DNA of 64,000 nt, taken from contig NZ_LR733979.1 of assembly GCF_902506605.1 (NCBI RefSeq), forward strand, positions 259,468 through 323,467, given 5' to 3'. This document shows positions 8,098 through 17,521 of the stretch, in pieces. How positions within the stretch are numbered: position 1 is the stretch's first letter; every line of letters starts with the position of its first letter. A program made the position numbers and the translations under genes. The DNA is from Sphingomonas sp. AX6 (GTDB taxonomy: Bacteria; Pseudomonadota; Alphaproteobacteria; Sphingomonadales; Sphingomonadaceae). The notes under the pieces were generated by a model. It ran no database searches and was not told where the DNA came from. It worked only from the letters and a program-made list of their open reading frames with translations.

Positions 8098-9015
8098 TCA
8101 GATAATCTCGCCGCTCAGCCGCTGGCACACCATGTCGAGTTGGTCGAGGGTGGCGTAGTTCAGGGTCAGCGTGCCGCCCTTGTCGCCATGCGCGATCCGC
8201 ACTTTTAACCCCAACACATCGCCCAGTTGCTGCTCCAGCGCGGCGATGTCCGCGTCGCGCGAGAAATCGGCGCGCCCATGGTCGAAACTTGGCTGGCGTT
8301 CACGGCGGTTCGATTCGGGTTTGGCGTTGCGCGCGAGTTTTTCGGTATCGCGCACCGACAGACCGTCATCGCGCACCCGCATCGCCAATCGCTCGGCATC
8401 GGGCGCGCCGATCAGCGCACGGGCATGACCCATCGACAGATCGCCTTCGATCACCATCGTCTGAACGAGATCAGGAAGGTCGAGCAATCTCAACAGGTTG
8501 GCGACGTGGCTGCGTGATTTGTTGACGATCTTGCCCAGCGCTTCCTGGCTGTGGTCGAATTCGACGATGAGCTTTTTATAGGCCGTTGCTTCTTCGATCG
8601 CATTGAGATCCTGACGCTGAATATTCTCGACCAACGCGATCTCAAGCGTCTCCGAGTCGGCGAGTTCACGCACGACGACCGGGACTTCGTGCAGCCGCGC
8701 GCGCTGGGCGGCACGCCAGCGCCGTTCGCCGGCGATGATCTGATACCCCTTGCCACGCGGGCGCACGACGATCGGCTGGATGATGCCATGGGCTGCGATC
8801 GACTCCGCAAGTTCGTTCAGCGCGGTTTCATCGAAGTGGCGGCGCGGCTGTCCGGGGTGCGGAGACAGCGCACTGACCGGCATGGTCCGCACATTTTGCG
8901 GCGCTTCGTGCCCGCGCTCATTCTCTTCGGGCTGCGCGCCATCGCCGAGCAGTGCGCTCAGACCGCGACCTAGGCCGGGGCGCGCTTTGGTGCGGGACTT
9001 GTCGGTTTCGTTCAT
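8098..9015 (-). CDS. parB: Chromosome-partitioning protein ParB
   Basis: 305 residues from ATG 9013-9015, overlapping parA's stop by four bases. The N-terminus carries RPGLGRGLSALLG, the usual ParB start. The CTP-binding patch follows (GERRWRAA near the middle and the ENIQRQDLN segment). After these come the helix-turn-helix (VNKSRSHVANLLRLLDLP) and a C-terminal dimer domain. ParB binds parS sites, loads as a sliding clamp with CTP, and works with ParA to separate origins. Two parS sites lie upstream in the same cluster. Confidence 0.97.
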   Translation of the reverse strand: MNETDKSRTKARPGLGRGLSALLGDGAQPEENERGHEAPQNVRTMPVSALSPHPGQPRRHFDETALNELAESIAAHGIIQPIVVRPRGKGYQIIAGERRWRAAQRARLHEVPVVVRELADSETLEIALVENIQRQDLNAIEEATAYKKLIVEFDHSQEALGKIVNKSRSHVANLLRLLDLPDLVQTMVIEGDLSMGHARALIGAPDAERLAMRVRDDGLSVRDTEKLARNAKPESNRRERQPSFDHGRADFSRDADIAALEQQLGDVLGLKVRIAHGDKGGTLTLNYATLDQLDMVCQRLSGEII

Positions 9016-9791
9016 GCCGCCTTCGCCGATTTGGGGAGTCGATGGATCAGTTCTCGCGCCAGCGCGATATAGGCTTCCGAACCCGCGCAGCGATGGTCGT
9101 AGATCAGCGCAGGCATCCCGTGACTGGGCGCTTCGGACAAGCGCACATTGCGCGGGATCACGGTGTCGAAAACAACCTTGCCAAGCACTGCGCGGACGTC
9201 GTCCGACACTTGGTCGGTCAACCGGTTGCGGCGATCGTACATGGTCAGCACCACGCCCAGGATCGAGAGGCCGGGGTTGAAGCGGGTACGAATTCGCTCG
9301 ACGGTTCCGAGCAGCTGGCTGAGCCCTTCGAGCGCAAAGAATTCGCATTGCAACGGCACGAGCAGCGAGTGCGATGCGACCATCGCATTGACGGTGAGCA
9401 AACCGAGCGAAGGTGGGCAGTCGATCAGCACGACGTCCCAGCGATCCGCACCGCGCGACAGGGCACGATCAAGGCGATGGGTGCGCGCATCGAAATCGAT
9501 CAGTTCGATCTCCGCCCCCGACAAATCGACGGTGGCAGGCACGATGTCGAGCCGCGGCACCTTTGTGGGGATCGCCGCTTCATCCGCGGTCATGTCGCTG
9601 ATCAACAATTCGTACGAAGACTTGTCCCGCTCGCCGCGCGTCACGCCCAACCCGGTTGATGCATTTCCCTGCGGGTCGAGATCGATCAGCAAGACGCGCG
9701 ATCCGGTGGCAGCCAACGCCGTGGCGACATTGATCGCGGTGGTGGTCTTTCCCACGCCTCCCTTTTGATTGGCGATCGTGACCACGATCAT
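9012..9791 (-). CDS. parA: Chromosome-partitioning ATPase ParA
   Basis: 259 residues. The deviant Walker A motif KGGVGKTTTAIN lies at about residues 10-21, and VLLIDLDPQGNAST (A') and VLIDCPPSLGLLT (Walker B) follow, as in chromosomal ParA/Soj proteins. ParA is a DNA-bound ATPase dimer whose gradient pulls ParB-parS complexes to the poles. The start overlaps the rsmG stop by four bases. The gene is part of the conserved mnmE-mnmG-rsmG-parA-parB cluster near the origin. Confidence 0.97.
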   Translation of the reverse strand: MIVVTIANQKGGVGKTTTAINVATALAATGSRVLLIDLDPQGNASTGLGVTRGERDKSSYELLISDMTADEAAIPTKVPRLDIVPATVDLSGAEIELIDFDARTHRLDRALSRGADRWDVVLIDCPPSLGLLTVNAMVASHSLLVPLQCEFFALEGLSQLLGTVERIRTRFNPGLSILGVVLTMYDRRNRLTDQVSDDVRAVLGKVVFDTVIPRNVRLSEAPSHGMPALIYDHRCAGSEAYIALARELIHRLPKSAKAA

Positions 9792-10405
9792 CTTGGCCGA
9801 ACTCCGCGCGCGACGACGATCTTTGAATCAGGATGGGTGATGCTTTGTTCCACGTGAAACGAACCTTGCCACGACTTGCGCGCTGCATCCACCTCCGATT
9901 GTGCCGATTGCCCCTTGGGAAGCAACCAGATGGTGTCTTTACCCGCCAGGTGGTGCGCGCTGACGAACAGAGCAGGGAGCGCGGCGACTGCACGCGCGCT
10001 TATGACCGCCGCACGGCGTGGATCGATCGCCTCCGCTTTCGACAGGGAAACATTTGCACAGCCAAGGCCCAGTACATCGATGCAGTGGTCGAGAAATTCG
10101 ACCCGTTTTCGGCGGGGTTCGACCATCTGGATAGGTCCGTCCCGGAGAATCGCGATCACGATCCCCGGCAAACCGGCACCGGTGCCAATATCGACCCATA
10201 ACCCGTCCGCAGGCGTATCGACAACCGCCAACAACTGCGCCGAATCGACGATATGGCGTGTCCAAATCTCGGCAATGCTGGCTTTCGATATCAGATTCTG
10301 TTGGTTGGACTCGGCTATCAACAAGTCAACGAATATCGCCAGCCGGGCTTCGCATGGCGCGCCGAAACGGCCGAGGAGCCAGTCGCGGGCTTCGCGTTCG
10401 GTCAC
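9788..10405 (-). CDS. rsmG: 16S rRNA m7G527 methyltransferase RsmG (GidB)
   Basis: 205 residues from the GTG at 10403-10405, which overlaps the mnmG stop as GTGA. A longer open frame exists but would lie wholly inside mnmG. The SAM-binding motif [14 protein letters not shown] lies mid-protein, followed by [12 protein letters not shown]. RsmG methylates G527 of 16S rRNA and its loss gives low-level streptomycin resistance. The C-terminal codons encoding FHVEQ contain a parS site (9846-9861), a known peculiarity of alphaproteobacterial rsmG genes. Confidence 0.95.
   Translation of the reverse strand: MTEREARDWLLGRFGAPCEARLAIFVDLLIAESNQQNLISKASIAEIWTRHIVDSAQLLAVVDTPADGLWVDIGTGAGLPGIVIAILRDGPIQMVEPRRKRVEFLDHCIDVLGLGCANVSLSKAEAIDPRRAAVISARAVAALPALFVSAHHLAGKDTIWLLPKGQSAQSEVDAARKSWQGSFHVEQSITHPDSKIVVARGVRPR
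9846..9861 (-). other. parS centromere site inside rsmG
   Basis: On the minus strand the 16 bases read CGTTTCACGTGGAACA, which differs from the widely conserved parS consensus TGTTTCACGTGGAACA only at the first base. It lies within the rsmG reading frame, encoding FHVEQ, next to parA-parB. ParB should nucleate here. Confidence 0.9.
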
Positions 10406-12240
10406 GCTGCTTTTCGCTTTTTGCTGTGCAGCAGAATCGCCGACAGCGCCGCCGGGGTGACGCCGCGAACGCGCGATGCGGCTCCCAACGTCTCCGGCTG
10501 TGCTTTCGACAGCCGCTCGATCATCTCCCGCGACAGACCCGGGATGCCCGACCAATCGTCGATGGCGGTAAGCGTCGTTGCATCGCTGAGATGTAGTGCG
10601 TCGACCTCCGCCGCCTGGCGCTCGAGATAGGGCGCGTAGCGCGCATCCTCGAGTGCCTCATCGAGCGCTGCCGAATCGAACACAGCAGAGTCGAGTACGT
10701 GGGCTGGGTCAACACCGGGGAAACGGAGCCACTCGCTTCCCGGACGCACCGTACCATCGCTGCTCAGCGTCGCACCGCGTTCGATCAATTGGCGTGCGCT
10801 GTGTCGCGTTTCGAGCGCCGTCGCGACCTCCGCAAGGGCCTCAGAGTGCTTCGCCTGGTGCGCCCGACGCGCCTCGCCCAGCACGCCCGCCGCCTTGGCA
10901 ATGGCGCCAAGCCGGGTCTCGGCATTGTTGGCGCGCAACCGCAGCCTGAACTCGGCGCGCGCGGTCAACATGCGGTAAGGCTCGGTCACGCCCTGGAGGA
11001 TCAAATCGTCGATCATGACCCCGAGATAGCTGGTTGCGCGATCGAGAATCGTCGGCGCGCGACCCAATGCATGGGCCGAAGCATTGATCCCGGCGACGAG
11101 CCCCTGCCCTGCCGCTTCCTCATATCCGGTCGTCCCATTAATCTGACCCGCGCAAAACAGCCCCGGTGTCGCGCGATATTCGAGCGTCGACGACAAGGCA
11201 CGCGGATCGACATGATCATACTCCACGGCATAGCCATGCGTTTCGATAACGGCACGTTCCAAGCCCACGACGCTGCGGATCATCGCGTCTTGCACATCGT
11301 CGGGGAGCGAGGTTGAAATTCCGTTGGGATAGACGAGATGAGTATTCAGCCCTTCAGGCTCGAGAAAGATCTGGTGGCCATCGCGGTCCGCGAAGCGATG
11401 GATCTTATCCTCGATCGACGGACAGTAGCGCGGCCCCTGTCCCCCGATCGCGCCGGAAAACAAGGGCGAGCGATCGAGCGATGCGCGGATGATATCGTGC
11501 GTCACGCTATTGGTGCGGGTAATCGCGCAGCGGAGTTGTGGCAACATTCGACGCGATGTCATTGCCGACATCGTCCATTGGTCGATGTCCGACGGCTGTT
11601 CGTCGAGCGCACCCCAGTCGATCGTGCGTCCGTCAATTCTTGGCGGCGTTCCGGTTTTCAATCGTGCGAGCGGCAATGCCAAATCGCGAAGCTGGACGCC
11701 CAATCGGGTCGCCGCTCGCTCGCCCACGCGACCGCCCTCCGCACGGATATCTCCCCGAAAGATACGGCCTGACAAGAATGTGCCCGTCGCCAGAACGACC
11801 GATGGAGCGTCAAGGGTCGATCCGTCTGCGAGTTCGATCCCCGCAACGCGATCTCCGGACAGAATTAGCGCGGCAGCCTCGGCCTCGACGACTTGCAGTC
11901 CCGGCTGGGCGGCGACCATCGCTTGAATCGCAGCCGCGTACAGCGTGCGGTCGGCCTGAACCCGCGGTCCCTGAACCGCACTCCCTTTCGACCTGTTGAG
12001 CATCCGGTAGTGGATGCCCGCCGCATCGGTCGCGCGTGCGATCAACCCGTCAAACGCATCGACTTCGCGAACCAGATGCCCCTTGCCTAACCCGCCGATT
12101 GCGGGATTGCACGACATTGCGCCAATCTTTGACGCCTCGAAGGTGACCAACGCGGTCCGCGCGCCACAGCGGGCTGCGGCCGCCGCTGCCTCGGTTCCGG
12201 CATGGCCGGCACCGATTACGATCACATCGAACTGGGTCAT
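10402..12240 (-). CDS. mnmG: tRNA uridine-34 carboxymethylaminomethyl enzyme MnmG (GidA)
   Basis: 612 residues, the normal length. The FAD-binding [12 protein letters not shown] loop is at about residues 11-22. Later come [21 protein letters not shown] sequence (here VDAFDG), FLSGRIF and the [14 protein letters not shown] stretch. MnmG works with MnmE to modify the wobble uridine of several tRNAs, using FAD, NADH and a folate. It lies between mnmE and rsmG. The 57-base gap to mnmE holds a second parS site. Confidence 0.97.
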   Translation of the reverse strand: MTQFDVIVIGAGHAGTEAAAAAARCGARTALVTFEASKIGAMSCNPAIGGLGKGHLVREVDAFDGLIARATDAAGIHYRMLNRSKGSAVQGPRVQADRTLYAAAIQAMVAAQPGLQVVEAEAAALILSGDRVAGIELADGSTLDAPSVVLATGTFLSGRIFRGDIRAEGGRVGERAATRLGVQLRDLALPLARLKTGTPPRIDGRTIDWGALDEQPSDIDQWTMSAMTSRRMLPQLRCAITRTNSVTHDIIRASLDRSPLFSGAIGGQGPRYCPSIEDKIHRFADRDGHQIFLEPEGLNTHLVYPNGISTSLPDDVQDAMIRSVVGLERAVIETHGYAVEYDHVDPRALSSTLEYRATPGLFCAGQINGTTGYEEAAGQGLVAGINASAHALGRAPTILDRATSYLGVMIDDLILQGVTEPYRMLTARAEFRLRLRANNAETRLGAIAKAAGVLGEARRAHQAKHSEALAEVATALETRHSARQLIERGATLSSDGTVRPGSEWLRFPGVDPAHVLDSAVFDSAALDEALEDARYAPYLERQAAEVDALHLSDATTLTAIDDWSGIPGLSREMIERLSKAQPETLGAASRVRGVTPAALSAILLHSKKRKAA

Positions 12241-12278
12241 ACAATCGCGCTACTTCAAAGCCGCTCGGTGGTCAAAAC

Positions 12279-12294
12279 CGTTCCACGTGGAACA
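12279..12294 (+). other. parS site between mnmE and mnmG
   Basis: The sequence CGTTCCACGTGGAACA matches parS consensus TGTTTCACGTGGAACA at 14 of 16 positions and keeps the palindromic core GTTCCACGTGGAAC intact. It sits in the short mnmE-mnmG gap, about 2.4 kb from the site in rsmG and about 6.5 kb from the probable oriC. Confidence 0.85.
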
Positions 12295-12297
12295 CTC

Positions 12298-13590
12298 TCA
12301 TTTTCCGATGCAGAAGCGTGAAAAGAGGGAATCGAGCATCGCCTCAACATCTCCGCGGCCCGTGATACGGTCGAACGCGCCGCGTGCAGCCCGCAATGAC
12401 TCGGCTAAGAGTATCAGGTCGTGCTCACCCAGCCCCGTCTCCAGCCAATGATGCGCTTCGGCGGCGAGCATACGTTGACGCGCGTTCAGTGCAGGGCGAT
12501 CGAGCGTTGGCAGCCGCGATTTTGCAACATCGGCGATCGCATTCCACAAATCTTCGATCCCCTGCCCCGTCTCCGCCGAAAGCGCCAACCGGTCTCTCGC
12601 GTCGCCGCGGCCCGGCTGGTCGCTACGCGGATACAGCGCCAGCTTAACCGGCCCGTCGAGCGCGGGTGGCGGATCATCCCCCAGCCAAAGTAGAATATCC
12701 GCGCCATCGACCGCTTCGCGCGCGCGCGCCATGCCAATTTCCTCGATCGCATCGTCGCCGGGCGCTCGTAAACCGGCAGTGTCGGTAAACAGATACGCGA
12801 TGCCGCTACGCGATACCGGCACCTCGATCCGGTCGCGGGTGGTCCCCGCGATCGGCGAAACGATCGCCGCATCGCGTCCGACCAAGCGATTGAGCAATGT
12901 CGATTTCCCGCTATTGGGCGGACCCGCCAACACCACACGGATGCCATCACGCAATCGTTCGACCGGGGGTTCGGCGAGCACCTTGCCAATATCGCTTGCC
13001 AGCGCTGCCATCTCGCGTCGGATCTCCGGCAAGTCGCCCTCGTCGCCGACATCGTCTTCGTCGCTATGATCGATCTGCGCCTCGACGCGTGCCGACAGTG
13101 CGACGGTGCGCGTAGACCAGCCATCGACCATCCGCCCGATCGCACCTTCGACCGCAGTGATTGCCGCGCGGCGTTGGCTTTCGGTTTCAGCGGCAAGCAA
13201 ATCGCCCAACCCTTCAGCCTCAGTCAGGTCGATCCGGCCGTTGGTCAGCGCTTGGCGTGTGAATTCCCCAGCCTGGGCTTCGCGCAAGCCATCAATCCCA
13301 GCGAGCGCGCCGAGCACCGCGGCCACGACTGCCCTGCCGCCATGAAGATGAAGTTCAACCAGATCCTCTCCGGTCGCGGTTGCGGGTGCGTCGAAGCGCA
13401 ACACCAATGCCTGGTCGAGCAACTCTCCGGTCGTCGGGTCGCGGAGGCTGCGAAGCACCGGCACCCGCGGGCCGGGCACGCGCTTCATCAGACGAGCCAC
13501 GGCATTGTTCGCGCGCGGACCACTAATTCGGACCACCGCGATTGCCGCAGGCGGCGATCCGCTCGACACCGCGAAGATCGTGTCGGTCAC
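12298..13590 (-). CDS. mnmE: tRNA modification GTPase MnmE (TrmE)
   Basis: 430 residues from GTG 13588-13590. The N-terminal folate-binding domain starts TIFAVSSGSPPAAIAVVRISG. The G domain has P-loop GPPNSGKSTLLNRL, then the PIAGTTRD switch and DTAGL. The protein ends in CIGK, the family's essential C-x-G-K motif that positions the tRNA reaction. MnmE forms a complex with MnmG. The start is 7 bases after the DUF6489 stop, with AAAGGG upstream, so both are probably one transcript. Confidence 0.97.
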   Translation of the reverse strand: MTDTIFAVSSGSPPAAIAVVRISGPRANNAVARLMKRVPGPRVPVLRSLRDPTTGELLDQALVLRFDAPATATGEDLVELHLHGGRAVVAAVLGALAGIDGLREAQAGEFTRQALTNGRIDLTEAEGLGDLLAAETESQRRAAITAVEGAIGRMVDGWSTRTVALSARVEAQIDHSDEDDVGDEGDLPEIRREMAALASDIGKVLAEPPVERLRDGIRVVLAGPPNSGKSTLLNRLVGRDAAIVSPIAGTTRDRIEVPVSRSGIAYLFTDTAGLRAPGDDAIEEIGMARAREAVDGADILLWLGDDPPPALDGPVKLALYPRSDQPGRGDARDRLALSAETGQGIEDLWNAIADVAKSRLPTLDRPALNARQRMLAAEAHHWLETGLGEHDLILLAESLRAARGAFDRITGRGDVEAMLDSLFSRFCIGK

Positions 13591-13597
13591 TGCGGTA

Positions 13598-13837
13598 TCA
13601 ACCCTTTTTCGACGTCGTTCCTGCGAGATCGAACAACTGGCGCCACATGCCCAGCCCCGCTTCGCCCATCGGTGCCCAGCTCCTCATCATCTGGTCGAGC
13701 ATTTCGGGGCTGGCACCCTTTTCCAGGGATTCCAATAACATACCGATATAATGATCATGGACGGGGGTGAAATCGGGCAACCCCATCGCGCGGCGCGCCT
13801 CTTCGGGGGTGCATTCGACTTCGACATTGATCTTCAT
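13598..13837 (-). CDS. DUF6489-family small protein
   Basis: 79 residues from ATG 13835-13837. The opening MKINVEVECTPEEARR and the following MGLPDF match a small alphaproteobacterial family I recall as DUF6489. A middle helix (MLLESLEKGASPEMLDQMM) and a C-terminal segment with two Trp follow. There is no signal peptide or membrane helix, so it is probably cytosolic. Function is unknown. The length and sequence resemble a regulatory or scaffold protein of the phasin/PHB-associated sort, but this is only an impression. It precedes mnmE by seven bases and probably heads that operon. Confidence 0.65.
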   Translation of the reverse strand: MKINVEVECTPEEARRAMGLPDFTPVHDHYIGMLLESLEKGASPEMLDQMMRSWAPMGEAGLGMWRQLFDLAGTTSKKG

Positions 13838-13983
13838 GGCCCGTCCCTTCGATTGAGCGATGTCCGCTCGTCCATCGCCCTGCAATGTCTATGCACAGGA
13901 CCGCCCGACAATCGCAACGACGATGGTTGCGAAACCAGAACCTGCGCGTTGGCGTTCGATCCTTGCAACCGACAGGAGAATGC

Positions 13984-14685
13984 ATGACCGACACCCTCAC
14001 CCTCGACGCGCTGGACGGCAGCGGTAGCTTTAACGTCTATGTCGCCCGCCCTGATGAACGTCCCCGCGCAGCGATCATCGTGATCCAGGAGATTTTCGGG
14101 GTTAATCGCGGCATCCGGCGGAAATGCGACACGCTGGCGGCCAACGGATATCTTGCAATCGCGCCCGACCTGTTCTGGCGGCTAGAACCGGGCATCGAAC
14201 TCGATCCCGACGTGCCCAGCGAAATGCAGGCCGGACTCGATTGGATGGGCAAGTTCGATCAGGACAAGGGCATCGCTGATATCGAAGCGACGATCCGCGG
14301 GGCGCGTGCCCAATTGGGCGATGACGGAAAGGTCGGCGCGGTTGGCTACTGCCTGGGCGGACGGCTGGCCTATATGACCGCGGCGCGAACCGATGTGGAC
14401 GCGACCGTTGGCTATTATGCTGTCGGAATCGACGGCCTATTGGGTGAGAAGCACGGTATCGCCCATCCGCTGATGCTGCATATCGCAGGCAAAGACGGAT
14501 TCGTCGATAATGCGACCCAAGCCAAAATGCACGATGGGCTGGACGATCATCTCAAGGTCACGCTGCACGACTATCCGGGTGAAGATCACGGCTTCGCCAC
14601 CGAAATCGGTGCGCGTCGATCAGACACCGCGGCAAAACTGGCAGACGAGCGGACAATAGCATTCTTCGCCGAACATCTTGGCTAG
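13984..14685 (+). CDS. Dienelactone hydrolase family protein
   Basis: 233 residues from ATG 13984, with AGGAGA upstream. An upstream in-frame ATG would add 33 residues with no family match. The fold is alpha/beta hydrolase: GYCLGGRLAY carries the Cys nucleophile of this family in G-x-C-x-G-G, GKDGFVD supplies the acid, and EDHGF the histidine. Dienelactone hydrolases open lactone rings in chlorocatechol breakdown, but many genomic copies hydrolyse other esters. No aromatic-degradation genes sit nearby, so a general role is more likely. It is convergent with terC across a bidirectional hairpin. Confidence 0.88.
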   Translation: MTDTLTLDALDGSGSFNVYVARPDERPRAAIIVIQEIFGVNRGIRRKCDTLAANGYLAIAPDLFWRLEPGIELDPDVPSEMQAGLDWMGKFDQDKGIADIEATIRGARAQLGDDGKVGAVGYCLGGRLAYMTAARTDVDATVGYYAVGIDGLLGEKHGIAHPLMLHIAGKDGFVDNATQAKMHDGLDDHLKVTLHDYPGEDHGFATEIGARRSDTAAKLADERTIAFFAEHLG

Positions 14686-14697
14686 TTAATGAAAAGG

Positions 14698-14730
14698 GGC
14701 GGCTCCCACGTGGGAACCGCCGCATTTTTT
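14698..14730. terminator. Bidirectional hairpin terminator
   Basis: A 10-bp stem (14698-14707 with 14712-14721, loop ACGT, one G-U) is followed by GCATTTTTT for the dienelactone hydrolase gene. On the other strand it is followed by CCCCTTTTC for terC. It separates two convergent genes. Confidence 0.8.
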
Positions 14731-14743
14731 ACCCTGGTCTCGT

Positions 14744-15436
14744 TCAGGGGATGAGGGTCATCAGCCCAACTTCCTGATCGGTGATGCCGGTATAGATCAT
14801 TGATCCAGCGACATAGACGATCACGATCAGACCGATCCACGCGATCCAGCGATAGCGTTCGATATATTTGGCGATGAGGTTCGCCGCCACGCCCATCAGA
14901 CCGACCGCAATGACCAGACCGACGATCAGAATGCCTGGATGCTCGCGCGCGGCACCCGCGACTGCAAGCACATTGTCCAGGCTCATCGACACGTCGGCGA
15001 CCGCGACCGCCCAGGCGGCAGCGGCAAAGCTCTTGGCAGGCTTCACACCCGCATGTTCGTCGCCTGTGATTTCAGGCGAACCATGGCTCAACCCGCCTGC
15101 CGGGCGCAATTCGCGGTACATTTTCCACGCGACCCAGACCAACAACACGCCACCGGCAAAGATCAGACCGACGATCTGCATCAACTGCGTGACTACCAGC
15201 GCGAACCCGATGCGCAGCACCAAGGCGGCGATGATGCCGATCAGGATGACTTTCTTGCGCTGATCGGCTGGCAAGCCGGCAGCCAGCGCGCCGATAACAA
15301 TGGCGTTGTCGCCCGCCAGCACGATGTCGATCAGCAACACCTGACCGAAGGCGAACCAGGCGGCACCGATGTCGCCGCCGCCAGCCCCGAATAGCGTCGC
15401 CATATCGCTGACGATGTGATTCCAGATTTCCTGCAT
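14744..15436 (-). CDS. TerC-family integral membrane protein
   Basis: 230 residues from ATG 15434-15436, with AGGGAAA upstream. The protein has about seven hydrophobic segments. The paired acidic membrane motifs VLAGDNAIVIG (around residues 40-50) and MSLDNVLAVAG (around 150) define TerC, YjbE and Alx proteins, which are thought to export manganese or other divalent cations. Sequence cannot separate tellurite-resistance TerC from the Mn-export Alx/MeeF types; the latter role is commoner when ter genes are absent, as here. No Mn riboswitch is evident upstream. Confidence 0.9.
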   Translation of the reverse strand: MQEIWNHIVSDMATLFGAGGGDIGAAWFAFGQVLLIDIVLAGDNAIVIGALAAGLPADQRKKVILIGIIAALVLRIGFALVVTQLMQIVGLIFAGGVLLVWVAWKMYRELRPAGGLSHGSPEITGDEHAGVKPAKSFAAAAWAVAVADVSMSLDNVLAVAGAAREHPGILIVGLVIAVGLMGVAANLIAKYIERYRWIAWIGLIVIVYVAGSMIYTGITDQEVGLMTLIP

Positions 15437-15553
15437 CGTGTTTCCCTGTTGCAGTGTTCTTGACGCCGACAAAGCCGTTCGGGCGCGTCGGGTCAAGTCA
15501 GAGGTTAGTTATAGCAACGCAAAGCGACACAGGCGTTTGCCTGCGCCGTCGGT

Positions 15554-15627
15554 CGGGGTAGGGCCTTGCCCACCCCGCCGGCCGAACCGGTTTCGGACGC
15601 GCGGGCGTCGCCGCGCTGAAACCGGTT
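15554..15627 (-). terminator. Two tandem hairpins at the 3' end of rho
   Basis: Arms 15585-15594 and 15618-15627 (AACCGGTTTC against GAAACCGGTT) form a stem that overlaps the rho stop codon. A second stem spans 15554-15577 (CGGGGT against ACCCCG, plus an inner GGGC/GCCC). Neither has a U-run on the rho strand, so ending by hairpin alone is uncertain. Confidence 0.45.
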
Positions 15628-16882
15628 ACTGATTCATTGAATCGAAGAAATCCTCGTTGGTCTTGGAGTTCTTCATCTTGTCGAGCAGGAATTCCATCGC
15701 ATCGACAGTGCCCATCTGCATCAGGATGCGGCGGAGTACCCACTGTTTGCTGAGCTTGTCCTTGTCGACCAGGAGCTCTTCCTTGCGCGTGCCGGACTTG
15801 CCGACGTCGAGCGCCGGGAAGATGCGCTTGTCTGCGACCTTGCGATCAAGGACGATTTCGGAGTTACCCGTACCCTTAAATTCCTCGAAGATAACCTCGT
15901 CCATCCGGCTGCCAGTATCGATCAGCGCGGTGGCGATGATCGACAGCGAGCCGCCTTCCTCGATGTTACGCGCCGCGCCGAAGAAGCGCTTGGGACGCTG
16001 GAGCGCATTGGCATCGACGCCGCCAGTCAGCACCTTGCCCGAACTGGGCACGACGGTGTTGTAGGCACGGCCGAGACGCGTGATCGAATCGAGCAGGATG
16101 ACCACGTCTTTCTTGTGCTCGACCAGGCGCTTGGCCTTTTCGATCACCATTTCAGCGACTTGCACGTGCCGCGTCGCGGGTTCGTCGAAGGTCGAAGAAA
16201 CGACTTCACCCTTCACCGAACGCTGCATGTCGGTGACTTCTTCCGGCCGTTCGTCGATCAGCAGAACGAGCAGGAACACTTCCGGATGATTTTCCGAAAT
16301 GGCGCGCGCGATGTTCTGGAGCATCACCGTCTTGCCGACGCGCGGTGGTGCTACGATCAGCGTACGCTGGCCCTTGCCCTGGGGTGAGACAATATCGATA
16401 ACGCGCGCCGATTTGTCCTTCTGCGTCGGATCGAGCGAATCAAGGCTGAGCTTGGATTCGGGATAAAGTGGGGTCAGATTGTCGAAATTGACGCGATGAC
16501 GGACAGCGTCGGGATCGTCGAAATTGACCTTTACCAGCTTCACCAGCGCAAAATAACGCTCGCCATCCTTGGGCGCGCGGATTTCACCTTCGACCGTGTC
16601 GCCGGTGCGAAGACCGAATTTGCGGACCTGATTGGGCGAGACATAGATGTCGTCGGGACCGGCGAGGTAATTGGCTTCGGGCGAGCGGAGAAAGCCAAAC
16701 CCGTCCGACAGCACTTCGATCGTGCCTTCGCCGGTGATCTGGTCGCCCTGTTCGGCCTGCGCCTTGAGGATCGCGAACAGGATGTCCTGCTTGCGCATCG
16801 TCGACGCGCCTTCGACGCCCAGCCCTTCGGCCATTTCGACGAGTTCGGCGGGCGCTTTTTTCTTGAGGTCTTTGAGATGCAT
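15626..16882 (-). CDS. rho: Transcription termination factor Rho
   Basis: 418 residues. The N-terminal helix domain starts [19 protein letters not shown]. The cold-shock-like RNA-binding domain carries GFGFLRS and the following Tyr/Asp-rich stretch. The ATPase has Walker [13 protein letters not shown], Walker [12 protein letters not shown], and the Q- and R-loops. Rho is the hexameric RNA helicase that ends untranslated transcripts. About 180 bases lie between rho and hemJ, of which the part upstream of the rho ATG may be a leader, as rho genes are often autoregulated; I see no distinct element there. Confidence 0.98.
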   Translation of the reverse strand: MHLKDLKKKAPAELVEMAEGLGVEGASTMRKQDILFAILKAQAEQGDQITGEGTIEVLSDGFGFLRSPEANYLAGPDDIYVSPNQVRKFGLRTGDTVEGEIRAPKDGERYFALVKLVKVNFDDPDAVRHRVNFDNLTPLYPESKLSLDSLDPTQKDKSARVIDIVSPQGKGQRTLIVAPPRVGKTVMLQNIARAISENHPEVFLLVLLIDERPEEVTDMQRSVKGEVVSSTFDEPATRHVQVAEMVIEKAKRLVEHKKDVVILLDSITRLGRAYNTVVPSSGKVLTGGVDANALQRPKRFFGAARNIEEGGSLSIIATALIDTGSRMDEVIFEEFKGTGNSEIVLDRKVADKRIFPALDVGKSGTRKEELLVDKDKLSKQWVLRRILMQMGTVDAMEFLLDKMKNSKTNEDFFDSMNQ

Positions 16883-17061
16883 ATCGGTCGGTCCGATTGG
16901 TGCGCGCGAAAGGCGCTATGGGGAGAGTGGCGTCGGTTTGCGGGTGTCGGGACGAACGCGCGAACGAAGCTGAGAGGAGGGAACCGCCCGGATGCGGATC
17001 CGCACGGCGTTGGTTGGCGAATTAGGATTCGCGAGGGCTCAAGTCAAGCCGGGAGCAACGC

Positions 17062-17517
17062 TTAGAAAGGGCGAACCACCGCGAGGATGACGATCAGCGA
17101 CACGCCGATCGCAGGAATTTCGTTCAGCATCCGGAGCTGGCGTGGCTGAAGTGTGGGTTTTCCAGCCTCGAGCTTGCGCGCATAGCCGACCATCCAGCCG
17201 TGATAGCCCGACAACAGAATGACGAGGAACAGCTTGGTGTGCAGCCAGCCCAGCCCCGCTTGCCCGTCGAACAGGCCGAGATTGGCGGACAGCGCGAGAC
17301 CCAGCACCCAGACCATGACGAGCGACGGGGTCAGGATCACGCTGCGCATCTTCTTCTCGCGCGCCAGCCAGCGTGGCGGCTCGGCAGGGTCAGTCAGCCC
17401 TTCCTGATGATGGACCAGATAGCGTGGAAACAGGAACAACCCCGCCATCCAGAAGATGACGAAGATGATATGGGCGGCCTTCACCCACAGATAGGCATTT
17501 CCCAGAAATCCGGTCAT
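17062..17517 (-). CDS. hemJ: Protoporphyrinogen oxidase HemJ
   Basis: 151 residues from ATG 17515-17517. Four to five membrane helices can be seen. The conserved KAAHIIFVIFWMAGLFLFPR segment near the N-terminus has the heme/active-site His and the family's Arg. The central WLHTKLFLVILLSGYHGWM stretch is also typical. HemJ oxidises protoporphyrinogen IX to protoporphyrin IX in the membrane. It begins four bases after the hemE stop, so the two heme genes are cotranscribed leftwards away from the origin. Confidence 0.93.
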   Translation of the reverse strand: MTGFLGNAYLWVKAAHIIFVIFWMAGLFLFPRYLVHHQEGLTDPAEPPRWLAREKKMRSVILTPSLVMVWVLGLALSANLGLFDGQAGLGWLHTKLFLVILLSGYHGWMVGYARKLEAGKPTLQPRQLRMLNEIPAIGVSLIVILAVVRPF

Positions 17518-17521
17518 GGCG

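Noticed and set aside
14702..14717. CCCACGTGGGAA palindrome as a third parS site
   Set aside because: It lacks the TTTC/GAAC flanks of parS and forms the stem of a terminator with a T-run between convergent genes.
15437..15530. Manganese (yybP-ykoY) riboswitch before terC
   Set aside because: TerC relatives often have one, but the leader here is short and I see no conserved core of that riboswitch.
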